From positions 1 through 64,000 of the forward strand of contig DILT01000016.1 of assembly GCA_002425185.1 (NCBI GenBank): a stretch of 64,000 bases of DNA, in the 5' to 3' direction. Shown piece by piece: positions 44,757 through 54,158 of this stretch. Both the position numbers and the translations under genes were made by a program. This DNA is from Flammeovirgaceae bacterium UBA5585 (GTDB lineage: Bacteria; Bacteroidota; Bacteroidia; Cytophagales; Cyclobacteriaceae). Numbering within the stretch: position 1 is the first letter of the stretch; every line of letters begins with the position of its first letter. The notes beneath the pieces were generated by a model. That model ran no database searches and was not told where the DNA came from. It worked only from the letters and a program-made list of their open reading frames with translations.

Positions 44757-47065
44757 TCCTCCCGCAAGCGTACAAACACCGGCTCCCTGAAGTTTTTATC
44801 CGGGGTTAAGGATGCATAGGTAACTTCAAGCATAAGCTTTGGCTCAACCCAGGTAGATACTTTTTCATCGAGTACCTTTCCTTCAACAGGCTTCTTGATT
44901 TCTTTTAATTTTTTAATGCGTGTGAAAATTTCTTTAATCGTGGCATCGTCAAAGCCGGTTCCTACTTTGCCGCGATAAACCAACTCCTCACCTTGCCATT
45001 GCGCCAGGTGCAAACCGCCAAAGGCATCTTTACGGTTGCCCTTTCCGTTATTGTATCCAATCACCACACATTCAGCTGTGTTTCTGATTTTAATCTTCAA
45101 CCATGAATCACTACGCCTGCCGGGAAAATAACGTCCATCCTTGCGCTTGGCCATAATCCCTTCCAACGCGTGCGCCCGTGCAGCTTCCAACAAACCTTCA
45201 CCATCTTCCATCCACTCACTTACGCGATACGGTGTATCTTTTTTGATGGCGTCCTTCAACCAGATTTTGCGCTGCAGCAACGGCTCGTTGATCAGACTCC
45301 TTCCATCCAAATAGAGGCAATCAAAAATATAGCAGTAAACAGGATTTGATTTCGAAAGCTTGCTTATGTTTGTCTCACCTGAGGCCATCAGGCGGTTGAT
45401 CACCTTCTTGAATTCAGGCTTACCTTGTTTATCAAGGGAAACAATTTCCGCATCAAACAATCCGTTTGTAGCACGAAAGGCTTTGTCGGCAATTAACAAC
45501 TCCGGAAATTGTTTGGTGACGTCATTTTGATTCCGGCTTCGAATACGAAGTTGGCCATCCTCCAAGGCAATCAAGGCACGAATGCCATCCCATTTGACTT
45601 CATAGATATAGTCATCAGCATGTTGAGGCAACGAAGAAGCACTATCAGAAAGCATGGGTGCTATCTCATCTTTCAAAAAATCGATTTGCGGAATATCAAC
45701 ACGCTCTAATAAAAACTCTTTTTGCTTGATCTGGTAAATCCGGTACTCCCCCGTCAGCTCCTTACTGCTCAACCTGAAATAAAATCCGTCTTTCTTTTCT
45801 TTGGTGATGGTGTATTTGCCCAATGCATAAATCCACATATCACCACCGCCATACTGCCCCTTCGGGATTTTGCCATCAAAGGTGAGGTATTTCATGGGGT
45901 GGTCTTCGGTTTGAACGGCCAACCGCTTTACACCCGGATGGGGAGGCATGCCTTTTGGCACCGCCCACGATTTCAATACACCATCCTGCTCTAAACGCAA
46001 GTCATAATGAAGGTGTGAGGCATGATGACGGTGGATCACAAAATTGTTTCCACCGCCTTCTACAATCCGCGCATCGGGCTCCGGTGTTTTTTTGAAGTCG
46101 CGTTTCTTTTCATACGATTCAAGTTGAGCGGGCGTCTTTCTTTTCTTTGAAACCGGCAACTCCTTTGCTACCACGCGCTTTCTATGGTTATGTAGCTCCA
46201 CGGCAAATGCATCCATGCCTTCCCAGGCATCACCATCATTCAAAACTTTATCAATTGCGTTGTGAATATTATGTTCCAGCGGACTTTTCAATACTTCAAG
46301 TTCTTCCCATTTCAACGGCATGGACACCGGTGCGCCTACCCGACCACGTAAACTGTAAGGCGATACAATGCTTTGGCCTGAGCGTATCCGGTATATATCA
46401 ATCAACACCCTACCCTTTCGTGCATCCTTTTTAATGTGAAGCGTAGTTTCTTTTGCATGGGCATCCACAAAAGGCTGTGCAATAAGCTGTGCCGATTCAA
46501 ACACGGTATGAAAATCAAATTTTGGCTCTAAGGGACAACAGATGTGAACACCCTTTCCACCAGTAGTCTTGACAAAAGCCGTGTAACCGAAAGATTCGAC
46601 ATGAGCCCGCAAGTCGAACGCCAGGGAAACAATCTTTTCAAACGAGTATCCTTCCGGTGGGTCAAGATCAAACACCATATAATCCGGAAACTCAAAATTC
46701 GGCCTTCGGCTATGAAGCTGGTGCAACTCAAGCGAAGCCAGGTTGGCCAGCCAAACCAACGATGCAGGTTCGGTAGCAATGATGTAATCCTTTTCTTCTT
46801 TTCCCAGTCGCTCAAACTCCAACCATTTGGGTGCCCACTCAGGCCGGTTTTTCTGGTAAAACATTTCGCCATGAATGCCATCCGGAAAACGGATCAGTGT
46901 TAACGCGCGACCTTTGATATGATTTAAAATGGTAGGCGCAATCTTCAGGTAGTAGGCAATTACTTCGGCCTTCACAATGCCATCTTCCGGAAACAAAACT
47001 TTATCCAGGTTGGATAATTCCAACTTGCGTTTTCCTACCTGTGTCCATTGTGATTTCTTGGCCAT
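44744..47065 (-). CDS. ligD: DNA ligase D, polymerase-phosphoesterase-ligase
   Basis: A 773-residue multifunctional end-joining enzyme that works with Ku. The order is POL (about 1-295), PE (about 335-470), LIG (about 480-773), the arrangement of the mycobacterial enzyme; Pseudomonas has PE-LIG-POL. The polymerase shows FDLDPP (Asp133, Asp135), KTTGGKGVHI and LIDIYR (Asp223). The phosphoesterase shows FVIHRHHASHLHYDLRLEQD. The ligase nucleophile is Lys491 in EVKWDG, followed by FDAEIV, YCYIFDCLYLDG, EGIMAKRKDG and WLKIK. All key residues look intact. It abuts the transporter gene upstream with no gap and is probably cotranscribed with it. Confidence 0.97.
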   Translation of the reverse strand: MAKKSQWTQVGKRKLELSNLDKVLFPEDGIVKAEVIAYYLKIAPTILNHIKGRALTLIRFPDGIHGEMFYQKNRPEWAPKWLEFERLGKEEKDYIIATEPASLVWLANLASLELHQLHSRRPNFEFPDYMVFDLDPPEGYSFEKIVSLAFDLRAHVESFGYTAFVKTTGGKGVHICCPLEPKFDFHTVFESAQLIAQPFVDAHAKETTLHIKKDARKGRVLIDIYRIRSGQSIVSPYSLRGRVGAPVSMPLKWEELEVLKSPLEHNIHNAIDKVLNDGDAWEGMDAFAVELHNHRKRVVAKELPVSKKRKTPAQLESYEKKRDFKKTPEPDARIVEGGGNNFVIHRHHASHLHYDLRLEQDGVLKSWAVPKGMPPHPGVKRLAVQTEDHPMKYLTFDGKIPKGQYGGGDMWIYALGKYTITKEKKDGFYFRLSSKELTGEYRIYQIKQKEFLLERVDIPQIDFLKDEIAPMLSDSASSLPQHADDYIYEVKWDGIRALIALEDGQLRIRSRNQNDVTKQFPELLIADKAFRATNGLFDAEIVSLDKQGKPEFKKVINRLMASGETNISKLSKSNPVYCYIFDCLYLDGRSLINEPLLQRKIWLKDAIKKDTPYRVSEWMEDGEGLLEAARAHALEGIMAKRKDGRYFPGRRSDSWLKIKIRNTAECVVIGYNNGKGNRKDAFGGLHLAQWQGEELVYRGKVGTGFDDATIKEIFTRIKKLKEIKKPVEGKVLDEKVSTWVEPKLMLEVTYASLTPDKNFREPVFVRLREDLMV

Positions 47066-48586
47066 TTATTCTTCCAATACTTCACCCTTTATTTTTTTCG
47101 GCAGAAAAATCATACCGATAATAAATGAAATAACGGCAATGCCAATCGGGTACCACAACCCGGCCAGTACATCACCGGAAGGATTAGTTTCTGATTTGCT
47201 GAGTTCATATAAACTGGCAGCAATAAAAGGTGTAAGTCCGCCAAAAATGCCATTACCTATATGATATGGCAGTGACATAGAAGTATACCGTATTCGCGTT
47301 GGGAATAACTCAACCAAAAATGCTGCAATCGGACCGTAAACCATCGTTACAAAAACAACCTGAATGAGCACCAGAAAAATCATTATCCATTTCGCATCTT
47401 CATTTAAAACTATTTGCTTGCTTACACTCAGTGTTTCGCCTGCTGAAGTATACTTAACCGTTTCATAAAGTTGATACCCATCGGTGTAGTGCCGGGTTTG
47501 TGTAACAACCTTTAATGAGTCATCCTGATCATTTATACTATACGATGTTGATGATTGAAGCTTTTCTATAACTTCAGCTTTGGCAGAAAGATCAGCCAAG
47601 GCATACATTTTACCATAGATAGGACGATAACATAAAACGGCCAGCAACATGCCCGCCATCATAATATATTTCCTTCCAACTTTATCCGACCACCAACCAA
47701 AATAAATAAACAACGGTGTACCGATTAGCAAAGCAATAGCTATGATGTGGTACGATTGAACAAACTCAACATTACAGATTTTCTGAATAAACGTAAGTGC
47801 ATAGAATTGGCCTGTGTACCAAACCACACCCTGGCCGGCAGTGGCACCAAACAGTGCGAGCAATACGAGTATCAGGTTCTCTTTTTTTGCAAAACTTTCC
47901 TTAATGGGATTTTTAGAGAGCTTTCCTTCGGATTTTATTTTAGCAAACAAAGGCGACTCCTGCATGCGCAGACGGATGTAAATTGAAATGGCCACTAATA
48001 CAGCCGACAGAATAAACGGAATACGCCACCCCCAGCTTGTAAAAGCTTCGATGCCCACCCACTCGCGCACAGCTAAGATTACACCTATTGAAACAAATAG
48101 TCCCAGTGTAGCAGTTGTCTGGATGAAGCTGGTGTAGAAGCCCCGCTTTGCAGCCGGTGAATGTTCTGCAACATAGGTTGCGGCCCCGCCATACTCACCC
48201 CCCAATGCCAACCCTTGCACCAGGCGAAGAATCAACACCAGTATAGGTGCAGCAACACCAATGCTTGCATAGCCGGGAACAAGCCCTATGGCAAACGTGG
48301 AAGCACCCATCAGCGTAAGCGTGACAAGAAAAGTATATTTTCTACCTACAATATCCCCCAACCGACCAAACACCAGGGCACCAAATGGCCGCACGATAAA
48401 GCCGGCTGCGAAAGTTGCCAAGGTAGAAAGGAAAGCTGCTGTTGGATTTGTTTGTGGAAAGAATTGCTCAGAAAGAATTACCGCCAAACTTCCAAAGATG
48501 TAGAAATCGTACCACTCGATTAAGGTACCTACCGAAGATGCGGTGATAACCGACCATAACGTTTTACGGCTGCTGATATACTCCAT
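47066..48586 (-). CDS. MFS transporter, metabolite:H+ symporter family
   Basis: A 506-residue major facilitator of the MHS group (ProP/KgtP/ShiA-like). The start TLIEWYDFYIFGSLAVILSE is the family signature, and GALVFGRLGDIVGRKYTF is the loop 2-3 motif. Twelve membrane helices are predicted. Between the middle helices (about residues 330-400) an extra polar segment of about 70 residues appears (ADLSAKAEVIEKLQSSTSYS; TRHYTDGYQLYETVKYTSAG), which ordinary members lack. The substrate is probably an organic acid or betaine and is not predictable. The stop abuts the ligD start directly. Confidence 0.88.
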   Translation of the reverse strand: MEYISSRKTLWSVITASSVGTLIEWYDFYIFGSLAVILSEQFFPQTNPTAAFLSTLATFAAGFIVRPFGALVFGRLGDIVGRKYTFLVTLTLMGASTFAIGLVPGYASIGVAAPILVLILRLVQGLALGGEYGGAATYVAEHSPAAKRGFYTSFIQTTATLGLFVSIGVILAVREWVGIEAFTSWGWRIPFILSAVLVAISIYIRLRMQESPLFAKIKSEGKLSKNPIKESFAKKENLILVLLALFGATAGQGVVWYTGQFYALTFIQKICNVEFVQSYHIIAIALLIGTPLFIYFGWWSDKVGRKYIMMAGMLLAVLCYRPIYGKMYALADLSAKAEVIEKLQSSTSYSINDQDDSLKVVTQTRHYTDGYQLYETVKYTSAGETLSVSKQIVLNEDAKWIMIFLVLIQVVFVTMVYGPIAAFLVELFPTRIRYTSMSLPYHIGNGIFGGLTPFIAASLYELSKSETNPSGDVLAGLWYPIGIAVISFIIGMIFLPKKIKGEVLEE

Positions 48587-48622
48587 ATAAAAGGCGTATT
48601 TACAGCAAAACAGGCTAAAAAA

Positions 48623-49360
48623 CTACTGACTAAGCAAACGTTTTACAGACGGATGATAGGCTATTCCTGCTAAAATGAACCCCAGAAAAATGCAACTGAT
48701 GAATGCAACAACAAAGTCGCCAAAAAAGCGAAAACCGAATACCCAGCGGATCAAAAAGGAAACAGCAAAGAACAACAACACGAGCAGCCAGTAACGCCAA
48801 TTGAAATGAGTACGAACTATCCGAACAGGAAGAAAATGAAAAAACACAGCAATGATTATCGCACCCACTACTGTGCTGATATGTTGAACATATCGGTACA
48901 AGGGTTTATCGGGTATACCTTCATATTCCACATTCCAGGTGAGGAACTCCATGTGGTCGACAAAGTAAGCGTTGGAATGCGTAAAGCTATCCCAGAAAAT
49001 ATGGGATAAAATTCCTACCTGCAGACACACTAAATAGCCAACATAGTTTTTGCGGAAGGCTTGAATAAAATCCAACGCGTACAAATCCATTAAGCGTGAC
49101 TGAAAATAGGCTGGCAAATTTTCGATCAATGGTCTTTTTACAATCAGGTGAAAAATAAAAATCAGCATTAACGCGATGGGAAGATCAACCAGGAAAGCGC
49201 CATGCCAGGTATGACTAATTTTTCCCTTCAGTTTCATTTGCAGGAAATACTGAAAATCGGGTGTCATGCTGCCCGCCACCAGGCACGACATGGAAATATA
49301 AGCCGACCTGATTTTGGCAAATGGAAGAATAATGGCGGGATGAGAGAAAGTAAACGGCAT
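48623..49360 (-). CDS. DUF4184 membrane protein
   Basis: A 245-residue membrane protein of the DUF4184 family. It begins MPFTFSHPAIILPF, and the PDFQYFLQMKLKGKISHTWH stretch with Asp/His residues followed by LSHIFWDSFTHSNAYFVDH resembles the metal-dependent hydrolase (DUF457-like) arrangement. About six hydrophobic helices are visible (IALMLIFIFHLIV; VGAIIIAVFFHFLPV; VAFISCIFLGFILAGIAY). The function is unknown. It starts 3 bp after the stop of the HDAC-like gene upstream, so the two form an operon. Confidence 0.88.
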   Translation of the reverse strand: MPFTFSHPAIILPFAKIRSAYISMSCLVAGSMTPDFQYFLQMKLKGKISHTWHGAFLVDLPIALMLIFIFHLIVKRPLIENLPAYFQSRLMDLYALDFIQAFRKNYVGYLVCLQVGILSHIFWDSFTHSNAYFVDHMEFLTWNVEYEGIPDKPLYRYVQHISTVVGAIIIAVFFHFLPVRIVRTHFNWRYWLLVLLFFAVSFLIRWVFGFRFFGDFVVAFISCIFLGFILAGIAYHPSVKRLLSQ

Positions 49361-49363
49361 AGC

Positions 49364-50266
49364 TTAAAAGAAAATTTCCTGCGCTAAACGGTATGTATTG
49401 GCATGCGCTTCAATAATGTCACGAAAGTCCTCGGAGTATCCACCGCCCATACTGGCCACCAGTGGAATGTTATTTTGTTTGGCAGCTTCCAGTACAATTC
49501 GGTCGCGTTGTTTACATCCTTCACGCGTAACCGAAAGTTTCCCCAGTTTATCAGTATCCAGTATATCCACTCCTGATTGAAAGAAAATGAAATCGGGTTG
49601 AACCGTATCGAGCAGATTCTTCAGGTTTGTATCAAGGGTTTTCAAATAAAAGTTGTCATCAGTTTTGTCCGGCAAGCCTATATCTAAATCCGAGTGCTCT
49701 TTTTGTAACGGATAGTTATTGGAACCATGCATACTAAACGTAAACACCCTGGGCTCACTCCTGAATATTTGCGCAGTACCATTTCCCTGGTGAACATCAA
49801 GATCAACCACCAGGATTTGTTTTGCCAAACCATTATCAAGTAAGTAGTTTGATGCAATCGCGATATCATTCAACAAACAAAAGCCTTCACCTTTGTTCGT
49901 AAAAGCATGGTGTGTACCTCCTGCAATGTTCATAGCCACACCATGCTGAAGCGCGTAATGCGTGCATTGCAGTGTTCCTTGCATAATTACTGTTTCCCGT
50001 TGTACCAATTCGGGTGTTAACGGAAAACCCGTTCTTCGTATTTCTTGTGGCGATAAACTTTGCGAAGCTAATTTCTTCCAGTAGGCATCATCGTGGGTTC
50101 GTACTATCCATTGCTCACCAACGGGCGCAGGCGTAAAAAAATTATCAGGCTTAACAGTTCCTTCGTACATCAACTGCTGAGGCAATACTTCATACTTGCT
50201 CATCGGAAACCGATGATTGGGTGGAAGAGATAATACGTAAGCCGGAGCCCAGGCAATCTTAAACAT
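49364..50266 (-). CDS. Histone deacetylase-family hydrolase
   Basis: A 300-residue zinc amidohydrolase of the HDAC/AcuC/acetylpolyamine family. Seen motifs: GGTHHAF (the His pair), ILVVDLDVHQGNGTAQIF (zinc-ligand Asp and His), TFSMHGSNNYPL, FIFFQSGVDILDTDKLG (third ligand Asp) and MGGGYSED. It begins MFKIAWAPAYVLSLPPNHRF, with the usual start of short bacterial members. It should remove acetyl groups from a lysine or small amine; bacteria lack histones in the usual sense, so the substrate is open. It is cytoplasmic and lies in operon with the DUF4184 gene. Confidence 0.93.
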   Translation of the reverse strand: MFKIAWAPAYVLSLPPNHRFPMSKYEVLPQQLMYEGTVKPDNFFTPAPVGEQWIVRTHDDAYWKKLASQSLSPQEIRRTGFPLTPELVQRETVIMQGTLQCTHYALQHGVAMNIAGGTHHAFTNKGEGFCLLNDIAIASNYLLDNGLAKQILVVDLDVHQGNGTAQIFRSEPRVFTFSMHGSNNYPLQKEHSDLDIGLPDKTDDNFYLKTLDTNLKNLLDTVQPDFIFFQSGVDILDTDKLGKLSVTREGCKQRDRIVLEAAKQNNIPLVASMGGGYSEDFRDIIEAHANTYRLAQEIFF

Positions 50267-50283
50267 AATGCATCAAAAATAAC

Positions 50284-50316
50284 AAGGCACCATCCAGGTG
50301 GTCTGAATGGTGCCTT
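50284..50316 (-). terminator. Intrinsic terminator of the His-tailed lipoprotein gene
   Basis: AAGGCACCAT (50284-50293) pairs with ATGGTGCCTT (50307-50316) around a 13-nt loop. On the minus strand it is followed by TGTTATTTTT, and it lies 20 nt past the stop at 50337. Confidence 0.7.
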
Positions 50317-50336
50317 AAAATAACCTTAAAATTTTA

Positions 50337-50774
50337 TTAGTGCTTGTGCTGGTGCCCGTGTTCACCGCCTTTATACCAGGCATCCTGAAGATCATGGAAC
50401 AGGTCGTGAAGGTCTTTCAGCGAAGCTCCAATAGCCGCCTCATCACCACCTTTAACCAATTCTGCAAAGGCTGCTGTTTCTGTTTTCAGGGATTGGAGAT
50501 TAGCCTTAACCTCATCGTTATTAACTTTTGATGGAAGCTCTGCATTGCTCCATTTTTCTGCAAGAGCAGCCATTTCAGTTGCATTGGCGATGGCCGGTGC
50601 AATGTTGGCTGAATCTTTGAACGGGTGAAAACTTTCCGCCATTACCATATGAAACTCATCCATCAACGGCCACTCGTCATCGGCCACAGCGGTTTCGGCC
50701 TCCTTTTTTGCAGTACATGCCGCAATAAGTACAAAAACCAAAAGGGATAAATACCTGAACAATTCTTTTTTCAT
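50337..50774 (-). CDS. His-tailed helical lipoprotein, 145 aa
   Basis: A small exported lipoprotein with the lipobox in VLIAACTAKK (Cys20). The mature part is all helical and contains EFHMVMAESFHPFKDSANIA, ATEMAALAEKWSNAELPS and LKDLHDLFHDLQDAWYKGG. This pattern of four amphipathic helices recalls cytochrome c' or b562 folds but has no CXXCH. The tail EHGHQHKH could bind a transition metal. It has its own terminator and is likely monocistronic. No defined family is recognised; a metal-binding role is inference. Confidence 0.75.
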   Translation of the reverse strand: MKKELFRYLSLLVFVLIAACTAKKEAETAVADDEWPLMDEFHMVMAESFHPFKDSANIAPAIANATEMAALAEKWSNAELPSKVNNDEVKANLQSLKTETAAFAELVKGGDEAAIGASLKDLHDLFHDLQDAWYKGGEHGHQHKH

Positions 50775-50892
50775 TTTTATAAGTGTTTTAGTGCGCGCAA
50801 AAATAAAAAATTATGGATTACAGCCACTACCAAATCGACTGATTTATGTCATCAATTTTGTTCGGTTTGGGCTCCGTAAAAAATTCAAAAAG

Positions 50893-53800
50893 CTATGTTC
50901 TATCCGTTTTGCGATAGCGTCTGTTTTCAATTAACTGGATAATCCTTCTCAGGCCATCAAAGTAAAGTATGATGTAAAATACAATAGTCATACTCCAGAT
51001 CACGGCCAGGTTGAAATATAAGGTATCAACAGTGGCACCTGCAAAATGCTTGGTAGGCTGATAAAGGTTTGCTGAAAAATCGAGCGCATGGCGTGGCTTA
51101 TGCTCATCCATATAAATGGGATAAAGCTTTTGTATCAGTCTCCCGTCATACTCAACAATCCGATGCATCGCGTTAACATTCTTAACTGCATCCGCTACCG
51201 ATTTATTCTGATAAGTATTTCTCATCTTCTCGTAGCGAGCACGTTTTTGGGGTGTATCGGTCATAGATTCCTTCAGTGACTCCAATTCCTTCATGGACTT
51301 ATTTTGCCGAAGCAGGTACACATTTCGAATAGTGGATAGGAATTGTTGGGTGTGCAGGTAAATTGTTGAGTCAAACCGGCCAACAGCCAGTTTGTTAAGA
51401 TCATCAAAGTTACTGCCACCAATTTGTGTTAGTTCGTTGGCAATTTCATTTTGCAAAATCAACAAAGCACTTTTAATTCCCTCGTGATTGGTATTCCGCC
51501 ATTGCCCCCTGTTAACCATGCAATACGATAATTTCGATTCCAGTTCGGGTACTAAAAAAATCCGCTTATACTCTGCCTGTGCAACTACCTTGTCCAATTC
51601 ATAAAATTGCTTCTCAAACGGGTTATCCTTGTACTGGGTAACCATGTATGCTTCAAAGGCCCAGCGTGAAGCCATGATGTTACCCATTAACGGAACACCT
51701 ATAGGTTTGGTGACCTTTGGATTAAATTTATCAAACTCAATGACAACACCGCTCAACAGTAGTTGGGGAATAATCAGCAACGGAATGAGAATATAAATGG
51801 TAACGGCACTATTAAAAGAGGCGGATATATTCAACCCGAGTACGTTGGCATAGCATGATATACTAAACAAGATAAGCCAGTACCTGATTTCAGTAAGGGG
51901 TATTTCCAGAATGAAATGCCCGACCAAAATAAACAGGAATGTTTGAACAGCCGAAATTGAAAACAATACAATAATTTTTGAGAACAGGTAACTGGTACGG
52001 CTTAAATGAAGAAACTGCTCGCGTTTTAATATTTTTCTGTCCTTAAATATTTCCTCCGCACTTAGCGTAAGACCAAAAAATAACGCTACCACCACACTCA
52101 TGAAAAAGAAAACGGGAATGTTCTCATTCTCATAAAAGGTGTAGGTTCCATTTTCACGGGTAACCACATTATAGTACTTAACCATAAAACTGATAAAGAA
52201 AGCCAGCACAGGCGCTTCCAATAAGTTTATGTAGAGATACTGCGTATTGGATAGTTTGGATAGCGTATCGCGAATGGTAAATATTTTCAGCTGATGTAAA
52301 CGATTGGCAATTTTTTGAGTGATCGGCAATGGATCATTTACGTGTTCTACTTTAGGAACTTTAAGTTTCTGTTTGAAGTACTGATACCACTGCCCGGCTG
52401 AAATTTTTCGCGTGTTGGTAAGTCGCCCGTATTCGTTTACAACCTTCGTTTCAATAATATTAAATACCTGTTCAGGATTAATATTACCGCATTCCGGGCA
52501 AGCGCCTTGTGTTTTATTGGCGGCATTGATAATATCACGAAAGTAAATAACGGCTTCAACCGGGTTACCGTAGTATATCTGAAATCCCCCGACATCCAGA
52601 ATCAAGAGGGTATCAAACATTTTGAAAATATCGGAAGAGGGCTGGTGAATAACCACAAACACCATTTTTCCACGCAGGGCCAGTTCCTTCAGCAAGTCCA
52701 TTATATTCTCACTGTCGCGTGATGACAGACCCGAAGTAGGTTCATCAACAAATAAAATAGTGGGCTCACGAAGTAATTCCAGTCCAATATTCAGGCGTTT
52801 GCGCTGTCCGCCACTTATTGTTTTCTGTAAAGGAGAGCCTACTTTTAAATTTCGAATCTCACTTAGGCCCAACTGCACCAAAAGCTTTTCAACCTTTTCT
52901 GCACATTCCTCTTTTGACGTCTGACCAAAACAAAGTCGCGCGGCATAGTACAGGTTTTCAAACACGCTCAGGTCTTCCATCAACAAATCATCCTGCGGAA
53001 TGTACCCGATCACCCCCTGTACTTTCTCCGGATTTTCATGAATATCAATTCCGTTAACGCGCACACGACCGCTGGAAGGTTTTTCGGTGCCGTTTAAAAC
53101 GTTAAGCAACGTTGATTTGCCCGAACCGCTGGCCCCCATAATGCCAATGAGCTTACCACCATTTTCAGCAACGTTGATGTTTTGAAGTCCGGCTTTACCA
53201 GATTTAAAATGATAGAAGATATGATCGCAGGTAAAGGTTAGTTTTTGTTGGTTCGCCCCGACCAGGAATTTTCCGATGATATCGCTATAGTATATCGGAT
53301 CAATCTTATCACCCCGAATGGTGCTTCCTGTCGGGAATACATCAATCTTTCGGCTCTTCAATAAAATACTGTTCAGGTAAACAACCGAAATACCAAGATA
53401 TTTTATGAAGTAAGAATCCGAGAGTTTGAGAATAGCAATCAGGCCGGTAAGGTTTTTCTCCACAATGCGCGGTCCGGGGTATGGAACGTCATCATAGCCT
53501 TCATCGATAACCAGAACATTTTTAGAAGCGAGTTCATCAATATCCTGGCCCGCAACAAAATTTCTTAACTCATTAATATCCTGGCGCGGCACTTTTAGCG
53601 CCTGGCCGATATAGTAAACCAGGTTCTCCTGGCGTTCGGAAATTTCACCATCGGCATAAATCAATTCAATAATCTTGATAATCAGTACCAGCTTTTGCTG
53701 CATGGTAAGCGCCTGGTTTACCTGCTTGCTGATCTGCATGATCTTGGCCCAGTCGTCAACAAACTGAACGGTATCTTCATCTAAAGAACTCAGATCCTGC

Positions 53801-53982
53801 TCCGACTCAATTTTATGATTCTTGCAAAACTCATCGAATAAATTGAGGTAATACTTTATGGCATCCCGGTTCAGGTGCAGCCCCAGAAACTCCTTAATGT
53901 TATTGCGCTCATCATCCGTAATCCGTTCGCGGGCTACAATGGCAAAAAGTTGAATAACAGCTTTCAGCAGTTCTTCACTCAT
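50893..53982 (-). CDS. ABCG-like transporter with TerB-like N-terminus
   Basis: A 1029-residue fused ABC transporter half. Residues 1-150 are helical and TerB-like (LVLIIKIIELIYADGEISER; LLKAVIQLFAIVARERITDD is a possible first copy). The ABC domain (about 255-490) has GIMGASGSGKSTLLNVLNG, SGGQRKRLNIGLELL and ILFVDEPTSGLSSRDSENIM, as in ABCG/White proteins. A Cys-rich spot (GACPECGNINPEQVF) is between the ABC and membrane parts. The membrane part has about six helices (VPVFFFMSVVVALFFGLTLS; YILIPLLIIPQLLLSGVVIE; FNLAVIWSMTIVFYIILYFD), with a soluble region before the last one. It probably exports a lipid-like compound. It is divergent from the LolA-like gene. Confidence 0.88.
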   Translation of the reverse strand: MSEELLKAVIQLFAIVARERITDDERNNIKEFLGLHLNRDAIKYYLNLFDEFCKNHKIESEQDLSSLDEDTVQFVDDWAKIMQISKQVNQALTMQQKLVLIIKIIELIYADGEISERQENLVYYIGQALKVPRQDINELRNFVAGQDIDELASKNVLVIDEGYDDVPYPGPRIVEKNLTGLIAILKLSDSYFIKYLGISVVYLNSILLKSRKIDVFPTGSTIRGDKIDPIYYSDIIGKFLVGANQQKLTFTCDHIFYHFKSGKAGLQNINVAENGGKLIGIMGASGSGKSTLLNVLNGTEKPSSGRVRVNGIDIHENPEKVQGVIGYIPQDDLLMEDLSVFENLYYAARLCFGQTSKEECAEKVEKLLVQLGLSEIRNLKVGSPLQKTISGGQRKRLNIGLELLREPTILFVDEPTSGLSSRDSENIMDLLKELALRGKMVFVVIHQPSSDIFKMFDTLLILDVGGFQIYYGNPVEAVIYFRDIINAANKTQGACPECGNINPEQVFNIIETKVVNEYGRLTNTRKISAGQWYQYFKQKLKVPKVEHVNDPLPITQKIANRLHQLKIFTIRDTLSKLSNTQYLYINLLEAPVLAFFISFMVKYYNVVTRENGTYTFYENENIPVFFFMSVVVALFFGLTLSAEEIFKDRKILKREQFLHLSRTSYLFSKIIVLFSISAVQTFLFILVGHFILEIPLTEIRYWLILFSISCYANVLGLNISASFNSAVTIYILIPLLIIPQLLLSGVVIEFDKFNPKVTKPIGVPLMGNIMASRWAFEAYMVTQYKDNPFEKQFYELDKVVAQAEYKRIFLVPELESKLSYCMVNRGQWRNTNHEGIKSALLILQNEIANELTQIGGSNFDDLNKLAVGRFDSTIYLHTQQFLSTIRNVYLLRQNKSMKELESLKESMTDTPQKRARYEKMRNTYQNKSVADAVKNVNAMHRIVEYDGRLIQKLYPIYMDEHKPRHALDFSANLYQPTKHFAGATVDTLYFNLAVIWSMTIVFYIILYFDGLRRIIQLIENRRYRKTDRT

Positions 53983-54089
53983 ACAACGGAAAGGCTTGGA
54001 TTAACCATCATTTTGGCTAAAAATAGCTATTAAATCGCAGAAATTATTGGGTTAGGATGAGGATGACTTCTCTTCTTACGAAAACCATA

Positions 54090-54097
54090 TAAATTTG
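54090..54097 (+). promoter_or_regulatory. -7 promoter box TAAATTTG
   Basis: TAAATTTG fits TAnnTTTG and is 61 nt before the ATG at 54159. The -33 element is weak. Confidence 0.45.
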
Positions 54098-54158
54098 TTA
54101 AAGCCTTGTAATCGATACAGGCTAACTCCGACTAATCCACCAAAACAACTAAAACTCT

